Shown in pieces: positions 32,994-39,810 of a stretch of 64,000 nt of DNA (positions within the stretch are counted from its first letter, which is position 1; each line of letters begins with the position of its first letter). Under the pieces are notes generated by a model. The model was not told where the DNA came from, did no database searches, and saw nothing but the letters and a program-made list of their open reading frames with translations. Origin of the DNA: Neorhizobium huautlense (lineage in GTDB: Bacteria > Pseudomonadota > Alphaproteobacteria > Rhizobiales > Rhizobiaceae); assembly GCF_002968575.1 (NCBI RefSeq), contig NZ_PVBM01000003.1, positions 248,001-312,000 of the forward strand. Reading direction: 5' to 3'. The position numbers and the translations under genes were made by a program.

Positions 32994-34759
32994 TGGGATT
33001 GGAAATTGCCATTGACGGCAGCCATGTCCGCAATGTCAGCGCGGCCGCTTCCGAGACCGGCGCCATCGCCAGACATGGGCTCGATCCAGCGCAGCCGGTG
33101 ATGTGGAACAAGGCGGGGGACTACTTCTATCAATATGACAGCCCGACAAGCCTCAATCCGCCGAAGGAATTCACTGACGAACTGCTTGCGAAACGGGTGA
33201 AGGAAGACGAGCAAAAGAGGGAAAAAGAGAAAAAGATACAATCTCCGACAAGTGCGAACCCGGCTCCGCCCGAGCTTATCCCGGACGAGAGCAAGGCGAT
33301 TGCGGTTTGCCTGTCGCCCGACGTCTGCAAATCGCCGGACAAGCCGGTCCCCTACATGTCCTGGGGGCAGGCTTCGGACGACCAGAACTATTCTCCGGAC
33401 GTGCGCTCGAACGGCAAGATCATAAAGCGACAGGATTCCAAGTTTTCCTGCTGTTATGGCGATGAGCCGGGTGTCGGACTGGGCTGCAAATCCAACACGG
33501 TCGGTGATGTCGTCGAACCTGTCACCTCGTCGCAAATCGTTCGCGCCAATGGCATTTGGGTGCAGCGCCATGGCGATCGCTGCACCTTGAACAAAGGTAA
33601 TACCGAGGGCGAATACGTCCATGTGGAGGCTACCGACTCTCACAAGGCTCCCGAGGGAACAGATAAACAAGATCAGAGCGGCGGCGAGGCTGAAGATACC
33701 CGCAGCGAGGGGCAGAAATTTTCAGACGGCTTCACGGAGAATGCCAACGAGACATTGGAGGGGCTGAAAAAGGTCGGCTCGGATGTCCTGGAGGGCACCA
33801 AAAATCTGGCTTCCGACCTCTGGAATGATCCCACGGGAACGATCGCGGCCGGTGCCGAAAGCGTCAAGGATGGCGCAGTTGGTGCGGCGAACTGGACCGC
33901 GGAGGTTGCACAAAATCTCTATGACGATCCCGGGGCAACACTCGGTCGCGGATGGGAAAATACCCAAAATACGGCCAGTTCGATCTGGCACGCGGTCGCT
34001 GATCCCTACAGCGAAGCCTATGAGAAAGGCGGCTTGTCCCAAGCCATAGGTCACGGTACCTTCGATGTGGTAAAACTCGCTGTCGAAGCCCTGGCAACCA
34101 AGGGGGCGGCAACTGCCGCCGGAAAGACAGCGACTATCGGCGCGGGCGTCGCGGCCAAGGCGCACAAAGCCGAAGAGGTCACGGAAACCGTCCACGATGC
34201 GCGGAAAATCGAATCGAAGGTCGAGGATGGCACGCACGGTGCGAGAAGCACACGGAAACTGAGGGTGCGGTGTTTCGATCTGCCGCGAGGGGTCAATCGC
34301 GACGAGTTCCGACGTCAGCTGAAAGAACAGCAGGCAACTATTAAAAACATGACGGCCGACGACATGGCCTACGCTCATACGGTTCTCGATCACGCTCGTG
34401 AGGCGTGGGCGGGAAGCGGCAAGAAAGGCTCCTTCACCAATTTGCTGCGCGACGGAAAGGCACAGGAGGCAGCCCGTGCCGATTTCGAGGCATCCTTGAG
34501 GGAAGCGGGTTATTCGAAGGCCGAAATCCGCGAACAGATGGCGTCGGTCAACGCAACGCACTATCTTGATATAATTGCTGGCGGCGATCCACGCGAGTTG
34601 GGTATAGGTGGTGGAGCGGAGAACCAGAGAATTGGCCCGATGTGGACTCAAGAAGGCAGGGCTGAAGCATTGCGTGCGGAGGCAGACCAAATGCGGAGAA
34701 ATGGTCAGGCGGACCAACTCATGGATGTCGAGTTGAATATATGTGGCGAAGAGCATTGA
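32993..34759 (+). CDS. T6SS DNase effector with PAAR-like (DUF4150) N-terminus and Ntox15 toxin domain (Tde family)
   Basis: 588 residues. Residues about 1-220 form the PAAR-like DUF4150 region (VCLSPDVCKSPDKPVPYMSWG, CKSNTVGDVVEPVTSSQIVRANG, WVQRHGDRCTLNKGN), interrupted by a highly charged Lys/Glu segment. A long Ala/Gly-rich helical middle follows. The C-terminus (from about 425, FDLPRGVNRDEFRRQL) resembles Ntox15, with the HYLD motif near residue 523 fitting the catalytic HxxD of Tde1/Tde2 DNases. It probably sharpens the VgrG tip and degrades target-cell DNA. A DUF2169 adaptor precedes it and an immunity gene follows 13 bases downstream. Confidence 0.86.
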   Translation: MGLEIAIDGSHVRNVSAAASETGAIARHGLDPAQPVMWNKAGDYFYQYDSPTSLNPPKEFTDELLAKRVKEDEQKREKEKKIQSPTSANPAPPELIPDESKAIAVCLSPDVCKSPDKPVPYMSWGQASDDQNYSPDVRSNGKIIKRQDSKFSCCYGDEPGVGLGCKSNTVGDVVEPVTSSQIVRANGIWVQRHGDRCTLNKGNTEGEYVHVEATDSHKAPEGTDKQDQSGGEAEDTRSEGQKFSDGFTENANETLEGLKKVGSDVLEGTKNLASDLWNDPTGTIAAGAESVKDGAVGAANWTAEVAQNLYDDPGATLGRGWENTQNTASSIWHAVADPYSEAYEKGGLSQAIGHGTFDVVKLAVEALATKGAATAAGKTATIGAGVAAKAHKAEEVTETVHDARKIESKVEDGTHGARSTRKLRVRCFDLPRGVNRDEFRRQLKEQQATIKNMTADDMAYAHTVLDHAREAWAGSGKKGSFTNLLRDGKAQEAARADFEASLREAGYSKAEIREQMASVNATHYLDIIAGGDPRELGIGGGAENQRIGPMWTQEGRAEALRAEADQMRRNGQADQLMDVELNICGEEH

Positions 34760-34772
34760 AAGGCAGCTATCA

Positions 34773-35480
34773 ATGTTAGACTCCTTTTTTGAGGATACGA
34801 TTGCTGAAATTGGTCCGCCGCAGCGCTGCGTCCCGATGACCCCCGAGCAGGAAAATCGTCTTTCGAAGCAGTTGCCGGCAAGCTTCATGGCGTTTCTTTT
34901 TCAATACGGCTTCGGCGATTATTTCGATCGAAAGGTCCAATATTGCGACCCGGCGGATTTTTCCCCCATTCTTTCACTCGTGTTTGCAGCCGATCCCGAT
35001 TTTAGCCACAGAGACTGCTTCGTCGTCGGTTATTCTGCTTTTGGCCGGTTGATCTGCTGGTCGCAACGGCACGATCAATTCGAAATTGACCTCGTTGATC
35101 TGCGGATAACATCCCGAAAGCTCGCACCAACGCAATTCATCCTGCCGCCGGGAACAATGAAGCGCGAACGAAGCACCGACCCGAATGTGCTGGCGCGCTC
35201 GCTATTGGTTGCGGATCAACGGGACTATGAGGAATTCGACGCTCAGGACCAGCCCATGTTTGCGCGCTGCCGTGCCATGCATGGGGATCTCGAGCGGAAC
35301 GAATGCTACGGCTACTTCCCTGCGATTGCGACAGTCGGTCTGGATAGCCCCGCGAGGCGGGTCGAAAACATCAGGCGGGTGGCAGCACGTGAGCATTTTG
35401 CCATTCTGGCCCAGCTGGGCACCTTCCATTTGATGAGGCTGGAGCGAGGACAATATACGGCGGTGCGTCCAATCGGTTGA
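34773..35480 (+). CDS. Tdi-like immunity protein (GAD-like and DUF1851 domains)
   Basis: About 235 residues. The N-terminal part (QLPASFMAFLFQYGFGDYFDRKVQYCDPADFSPIL) fits the GAD-like domain, and the C-terminal part (FARCRAMHGDLERNECYGYFPAIATVG, AILAQLGTFHLMRLE) fits DUF1851, the two-domain layout of Tdi immunity proteins against Tde DNases. The ATG at 34773 has GAAAGG nine bases upstream; a GTG at 34743 inside the effector gene is the alternative. The position directly after the DNase gene supports the pairing. Confidence 0.85.
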   Translation: MLDSFFEDTIAEIGPPQRCVPMTPEQENRLSKQLPASFMAFLFQYGFGDYFDRKVQYCDPADFSPILSLVFAADPDFSHRDCFVVGYSAFGRLICWSQRHDQFEIDLVDLRITSRKLAPTQFILPPGTMKRERSTDPNVLARSLLVADQRDYEEFDAQDQPMFARCRAMHGDLERNECYGYFPAIATVGLDSPARRVENIRRVAAREHFAILAQLGTFHLMRLERGQYTAVRPIG

Positions 35481-35678
35481 AATATGCGTTCGGATAAGTA
35501 GCACCTTGCTCGACTTTCCGAATTCAGCCTGATGAAGATCGCCCCGTTCCGCCCCCCTATAGATCGCGGAGCTTTCAGGATTTGGTTTCGGCAATACTGG
35601 CGAAGTAGAGAGGTGATTTCCAATGAGTAGGGACGATGTAGATAAAATTGTCGCCGCCACGCTGCGGCGAGCGGCGAC

Positions 35679-35855
35679 GGCTATGCCAACAGCTTCGTCC
35701 AACTCGGTATAGGCATCTGCCTTTATGATCTTGGTCGGTACGAAGAAAGCACTGATCCTCTGTTGCGCGCCTATATGGGCGAAGGTGAGGAAATTTTTGA
35801 GGAATCCGATCCGATGTATCTCGGTTATCTTCGCAAACGAAAGTTAATCGGTTGA
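35679..35855 (+). pseudogene. Remnant of a TPR-like gene (C-terminal about 58 codons)
   Basis: This frame reads GYANSFVQLGIGICLYDLG, continues ESTDPLLRAYMGEGEEIFEESDP and ends KRKLIG plus stop. It is closely similar to the end of the intact gene at 38123-38554. The upstream part is missing: a short unrelated frame (MSRDDVDKIVAATLRR) runs into it out of phase from 35623, as if an internal deletion joined two ends. The rest of the 35481-36003 gap shows no other gene. It is the scar of an earlier copy of the downstream TPR gene. Confidence 0.75.
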
Positions 35856-36003
35856 GAGATCGATGACAGTCGCTGAAATCTGCAAACCGGTCGGTTCGCG
35901 GGATGTGATGATCTAGCAGCGGACTCGCTCGGTTCAAGGAGATCGCATTTATTAGACGGCGTCTAGCCATCCGCGGCGCGGCTGAACGGTGAATTGGCAG
36001 AAG

Positions 36004-36393
36004 ATGGAGTGGGAAATCGTTTCGTTCGAAGGGATGGGGCCAATCCGTTTCGGGATGTCGCCGGCGGAGGTCGCTGCTATTATCGGGCCGCCCGAATCCG
36101 CTGACGAAGACGACGAGTCTCGTCGTGAATATCGTGCGATCGACGTACCGATCGTGTCATACGAGGATAATGTCGTGACCGAAATTGAGGCGTTCTATGA
36201 GGTGGAGAACGTGTCCTTTCGTGGCAGACGTATATTCGATGAGCCGGGGTTGGCGATTATCCAGTTCCTTGAACAAGAGAACGGCGGCGCCCGAATGAAC
36301 GTCGGAACCGTCCTTTTTAGGAATATCGGCATCACGTCTGGTTGTATAGACCAAAGAACACGTGGCGATCATTCGATTACCGCCTTCGCCTAA
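36004..36393 (+). pseudogene. Unrecognised small protein, array copy 1, truncated by a premature stop
   Basis: Homologous to the intact protein at 36968-37414 (MEWEIVSFEGMGPIRFGMSP, then VGTVLF near the end). The ATG at 36004 matches that protein's start; a GTG at 35989 is also open. At 36391 a TAA follows ITAFA, yet the same frame continues GLWDDRLDRFKELTFL to a stop at 36442-36444, parallel to the intact copy's C-terminus. A nonsense change therefore removed about 16 residues. Function is unknown; position among effector/immunity genes suggests an immunity-type role, which is inference only. Confidence 0.72.
36028..36062 (+). repeat. 35-bp perfect direct repeat shared with 36992-37026
   Basis: The 35 bases at 36028-36062 recur exactly at 36992-37026, at the same codon positions of array copies 1 and 3 (encoding EGMGPIRFGMS). 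The surrounding sequence is much more divergent, so this block may be held by selection or by recent gene conversion. Recombination between the two would delete copy 2. Confidence 0.85.
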
Positions 36394-36489
36394 GGTCTTT
36401 GGGACGACAGGCTCGACCGCTTCAAAGAACTGACATTCCTTTGAACTCTCGGAAGGGCTTAGGCTGGCCCCTTCAAAAAGGCACAATAA

Positions 36490-36888
36490 ATGCCATGGGT
36501 TTTCACTCCCTATGACGGGATATCAAATGTTCGATTTGGGCAGGAGCGCGAGGATGTCGAGAGCGTCCTCGGTCAGCCGAGAAAGGTGAAGCAAACATAC
36601 ACCGGTAAAACGCGGCTGGAATACAGCATGTCAATGCCGCCATTCTTGTTCTCGCATGGAAAGTTTATCGAAATGAACTTGTTGCCGGACGTTTCCGAGC
36701 CGTTCGAATATAAGGGTATGAATCTTTTTGTCATGCCTGAAGACGAAGTTTTGAGGCGATTGGAAGAAGACGATTCTGACGTTCGCGAATCTCATGGGTT
36801 CATCATCTTTTTCGGTCTTGGCTTGGCATTGACAGGTTTCCACGGACGGAATGCGAGAGCAAAAAGCAATTACGATCTTCGGGCGTGA
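36490..36888 (+). CDS. Unrecognised small protein, array copy 2, likely frameshifted near its end
   Basis: 132 residues as read. It shares the pattern G-x-x-x-VRFG-x-x-x-x-DVE-x-x-x-G-x-P, then GMNLF and EVLRRLEE, with its neighbours at 36004 and 36968, but is the most divergent. After FHGRN the frame ends in an unmatched tail. One base over, the sequence reads REQKAITIFGRDHQWIEKK and ends VRFS at 36940, which aligns with the intact copy's ending. A one-base shift near 36850-36857 is likely. No known family was recognised. Confidence 0.65.
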   Translation: MPWVFTPYDGISNVRFGQEREDVESVLGQPRKVKQTYTGKTRLEYSMSMPPFLFSHGKFIEMNLLPDVSEPFEYKGMNLFVMPEDEVLRRLEEDDSDVRESHGFIIFFGLGLALTGFHGRNARAKSNYDLRA

Positions 36889-36967
36889 TCATCAGTGGAT
36901 CGAAAAAAAGTCGACCATGCAAACCGTCCGTTTCTCTTAGGCACTGACAGGAGGAGCAGCGGTAAAC

Positions 36968-37414
36968 ATGGAATGGGAAATTGTGTCCTTTGAAGGGATG
37001 GGGCCAATCCGTTTCGGGATGTCGCCTGAGGAAGTCGCAGGCATTGTCGGTCCACCTGATCGATCCAGGCGAGGCTTGCGGCCCGGCACCTTCAATGAGT
37101 TTCGCGGTACCAAAGCGCCGATCGTGCGCTACAACAAAAATCGCGTCAGGGAAATCGAGGCCTTCTACGATCTGGAGTCGGTCACTTTTCAGGGGATTGA
37201 TCTTTTCCAGACCAACGGAGTTGAGGTTCTTCGCCGGCTAGAAGAATTGAATGGCGATGCGAGATTGTCCGTTGGCATCATCATTTTCGACAAGCTCGGC
37301 CTGACTGCGGGTCGCCTGGATGAAGGTCCGCGTACCGGACACTCGGTTACGGCTTTCTCATCCGGCACCTGGGACGGCAAGATGGGCGATTTCGAGAGTA
37401 TCAGCTTCAAGTGA
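36968..37414 (+). CDS. Unrecognised small protein, array copy 3, intact
   Basis: 148 residues, soluble, no signal peptide or membrane segment. A GGAGGAGC site lies upstream of the ATG. Conserved blocks shared with the two upstream copies are FEGMGPIRFGMSPEEVA, GPP, REIEAFYDLE, EVLRRLEE and a C-terminal WDGKMGDFESISF. I do not recognise the family. Tandem diverging copies after a T6SS effector/immunity pair are typical of immunity arrays, so an orphan immunity role is plausible but unproven. Confidence 0.7.
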   Translation: MEWEIVSFEGMGPIRFGMSPEEVAGIVGPPDRSRRGLRPGTFNEFRGTKAPIVRYNKNRVREIEAFYDLESVTFQGIDLFQTNGVEVLRRLEELNGDARLSVGIIIFDKLGLTAGRLDEGPRTGHSVTAFSSGTWDGKMGDFESISFK

Positions 37415-37668
37415 CGGCGTAGTTCAATCCTCCTCCAAGCCGTGGATTCATAAAAGCGATACCGCGTAATGTATTGGAAAATCATATTCTTTGTCAGCGT
37501 GGAACCAATGCGTTTTGCAACCGCCAGCGGAAGGATTCGTAGCGAGCATTAGGAGTTGAGAAAACTACTCTTGCTTGATCAGCGACAAACTATCAGCCGT
37601 ATGGCCCAACTGCAGATTGTGAGACGGTGTAGGGTTCGGTTACCTAACGCCAGTCAAACAGTGAGGAG
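37415..37668. other. Intergenic gap without recognised features
   Basis: 254 bases, AT-richer than the surroundings. No open frame, repeat or RNA element could be supported. A promoter for the following TPR pair may lie here, but none was identified. Confidence 0.4.
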
Positions 37669-38121
37669 ATGATGGAAAAAAAGACCTTGCCCACCGATAT
37701 TTCCGAGAGGATTGATGGCTTGCTGAGGGAAGCGGGGGCCAAGAACCGCGAAGGTAAGATTGAGGAATCCATAACGCTCGGCCAGTCGGCGTGGGCCCTC
37801 CTGCCGCCGCCACAAGAAGAATGGGATTTCTATCCGCAGATCATGGCGCGCAGCATGGTCACGAAGTATGCCGCGATCGGCGATGCCGCCTCTGCCAAGG
37901 AATGGATCGCGACGACCTACCGCGTGTATGAGGATATTGAGCGCAAGGACCATTTCGTCCTGATGCTGGAGGGGCGTGCACTTTACCAGCTTGGCTTGAT
38001 CGATGAAGCCTACGAGGTTTTCTCCCGGATCCACGAGCTCTTCGGCCGTCAGGGTTTTTCCGGCGACGACGCGCCCTATCTTGAATTCTACCTTAAAGAG
38101 CGTGCGGCGAGGCAGAAATAA
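37669..38121 (+). CDS. TPR-like hypothetical protein
   Basis: 150 residues, soluble, helical. TPR-like helical pairs can be seen (NREGKIEESITLGQSAWALLPPPQEEWDFYPQ; GRALYQLGLIDEAYEVFSRIHELFG). GAGGAG directly precedes two successive ATG codons at 37669 and 37672; either may be used. It is followed after one base by a second TPR-like gene with related helices (ALLPxPxxxW in both), so the two form an operon of distant paralogues. An immunity role is possible by context; no direct evidence. Confidence 0.7.
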   Translation: MMEKKTLPTDISERIDGLLREAGAKNREGKIEESITLGQSAWALLPPPQEEWDFYPQIMARSMVTKYAAIGDAASAKEWIATTYRVYEDIERKDHFVLMLEGRALYQLGLIDEAYEVFSRIHELFGRQGFSGDDAPYLEFYLKERAARQK

Positions 38122-38122
38122 C

Positions 38123-38554
38123 ATGGAAGACGAGCTTCCGGACGAGATTTACGATCGCGTTTCCGATCTATCGGAGCGGGGGAACGATTTTCTCGATGCA
38201 GATCAATACGACGAGGCGATTACGGTGTGGCGATCGGCACTTGCTCTGCTGCCGGAACCACGGCAAAAATGGGAAGCTGCGGTTTGGCTCAATGCATCCA
38301 TTGGCGATGCGCAGCAACAGAAGGGCGAGACTGAAGAAGCTCTCGCCTCTTTCCGACAGGCGGCCGCCAGTGCTGACGGCTATGCGAACGGCTTCGTGCA
38401 ACTCGGTATCGGCACGTGCCTATACGATCTTGGTCATCAAGAGGAAAGCACCGATCCTTTGTTGCGCGCCTACATGGCCGAAGGAGAAGACATTTTCGAG
38501 GAGTCTGATCCCAAATATCTGGACCATTTGCGCAAGCGGAAGCTGATCGATTAA
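38123..38554 (+). CDS. TPR-like hypothetical protein, paralogue of the preceding gene
   Basis: 143 residues, acidic. TPR-like helices: DADQYDEAITVWRSALALLPEPRQKW, then GETEEALASFRQAAASADGYANGFVQLGIG. The start ATG at 38123 lies one base after the previous stop. A scar of a second copy of its C-terminal half lies 2.4 kb upstream at 35679-35855. No catalytic motif. Probably a small protein-binding protein; its link to T6SS rests on position alone. Confidence 0.7.
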   Translation: MEDELPDEIYDRVSDLSERGNDFLDADQYDEAITVWRSALALLPEPRQKWEAAVWLNASIGDAQQQKGETEEALASFRQAAASADGYANGFVQLGIGTCLYDLGHQEESTDPLLRAYMAEGEDIFEESDPKYLDHLRKRKLID

Positions 38555-38639
38555 GTTATCGAGCATTCAAGCGCTATCTGCAGCCGGATGTCCGCCGCCA
38601 TCGCCCGGTCTATCGCGGCCAGCGCCGGAGTTTCCTCAT

Positions 38640-38860
38640 TCAGGACGACCTTTCTAGCCGGTAACGGGTTCCCGGATAGAGTAGGCGAACAGATGTGACG
38701 ATCTGATTTGCCGACCAGGTGCGCCGGCGGATCAGCAGGCAGGGCTCGGAACGGGCGATCGCCAGGTGCTTGCATTCCCACGGCTGCGGGAGCACGGCCT
38801 CAACGAATTGCGCCGTGGGAGATCGGCGATATCAGCGTCAGATATGGGAGCGCACCGCCC
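38640..38860 (-). pseudogene. Remnant of the 3' end of a hutC-like GntR regulator gene
   Basis: On the minus strand this stretch encodes the C-terminus of a HutC-like protein: FVEAVLPQPWECKHLAIARS, then VRLLYPGTRYRLERSS and a stop, nearly the same as the end of intact HutC at 45318. The DNA is similar but clearly diverged, by my eye about 80-85% identical over 200 bases. At its 5' side it goes out of frame and stops. The remaining bases of the 38555-38944 gap hold no gene. It is likely a recombination scar from a related hutC locus. Confidence 0.78.
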
Positions 38861-38884
38861 CCCCTGCAGATCTGAGGGGTTTTT
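38859..38884 (+). terminator. Possible rho-independent terminator
   Basis: A CCCCT / AGGGG stem encloses the self-complementary CAGATCTG and is followed by TTTTT on the plus strand. It lies between the TPR pair and the ankyrin gene. The stem is short, so the call is weak. Confidence 0.3.
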
Positions 38885-38944
38885 GGATGACGCTGCGTCA
38901 CAGACGATAGCAGATTATAAGGCGGAGAACGGCCAATCCTGAAA

Positions 38945-39397
38945 ATGACTAATTTTTTCGCAGAGTTAAGGACTGATCCGAATTTTGACCCTCAGGTGAT
39001 CGCGGACTTCAGCGAGATAAGTGGGGACAATCGCAGCTACCTTCAGGAAGCGATTGCTTACAGATCGGAACATGCTGAAGCGATCCTGCGGGCTGACATA
39101 CCTCTCGATCACCAGGACGATAATGGCCAGACAGCGCTTCAATATGCGATCTCACGGGGCATGTATGATCTGGCAACGGACATCGTGAATAAGGGCGCCG
39201 ATCTGCATCGTCTCGACAAGTATGGGAATGACGCGCTTTGGACGTCGGTACTGAACCCCCGCCCGAGCCTGCCACTGATTGAACTGCTTGTCACAAAGGG
39301 TGCGGACCCCCACCGCAAAAATGCAGCCGGGCGATCTTCGGCGGACATGGCGCTTACGAAGAAAAATCAGGCAATGATGAAGCTTTTCGGAGTTTGA
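38945..39397 (+). CDS. Ankyrin-repeat protein
   Basis: 150 residues with ankyrin repeats: NGQTALQYAISRGMYDLATDIVNKGADLHRLDKYGNDAL, then LIELLVTKGADPHRKNAAGRSSADMA. No signal peptide or membrane segment. It follows the immunity-like genes and stands just before an IS3 element. Ankyrin proteins occur as immunity or accessory proteins beside contact-dependent toxins, but nothing here proves that role. The end looks complete. Confidence 0.75.
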   Translation: MTNFFAELRTDPNFDPQVIADFSEISGDNRSYLQEAIAYRSEHAEAILRADIPLDHQDDNGQTALQYAISRGMYDLATDIVNKGADLHRLDKYGNDALWTSVLNPRPSLPLIELLVTKGADPHRKNAAGRSSADMALTKKNQAMMKLFGV

Positions 39398-39548
39398 TCA
39401 CGGCCCAGGCCAATGTCGCAAGTGTCGATCAAACTAGGAGACTGGATACTCTCGCCATCGGCACAGTGAGTTGTTTCTGGACCGTGACCTTGCCCCGTTG
39501 AAATAATCCATTTTGAAGTAAGCTCTGGCCCATTGAGAGGACCAGGGA

Positions 39549-39808
39549 ATGAAGCGCAATCGTTTCACAGACGCACAGATCATCGGCATTCTGAAGGAGC
39601 ACGAGGCTGGCACACCGGTCTCGGAGCTTTGCCGCAAGCACGGCGTCAGCGATGCCAGCATCTATAAATGGAAGGCCAAATTCGGCGGCATGGACGTATC
39701 CGAAGCTAAGCGGCTGAAGACGCTGGAAGACGAGAACACGAAGCTGAAACGGCTCTTGGCAGATGCGATGCTCGACAATGCGGCTTTGAAAGACCTTTTG
39801 GGAAAGAA
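39549..39808 (+). pseudogene. IS3-family OrfA, interrupted by IS110 element
   Basis: Helix-turn-helix OrfA protein: KRNRFTDAQIIGILKEHEAGTPVSELCRKHGVSDASIYKWKAKFGG, then the leucine-zipper-like LEDENTKLKRLLADAMLDNAALKDLLGK. After LLGK the sequence enters the IS110 insertion, and the last residues of the open frame (to 39872) are foreign. Transposition of the parent element is not possible from this copy. Confidence 0.85.
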
Positions 39809-39810
39809 TG

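Noticed and set aside
35989-36003. GTG start five codons earlier for array copy 1
   Set aside because: The intact paralogue begins at the ATG equivalent to 36004, and no good ribosome-binding site precedes the GTG.
35481-38944. CRISPR array or tandem short repeats in the accessory region
   Set aside because: Repeats here are gene-sized paralogues and one 35-bp shared block; no regularly spaced short repeats were seen.
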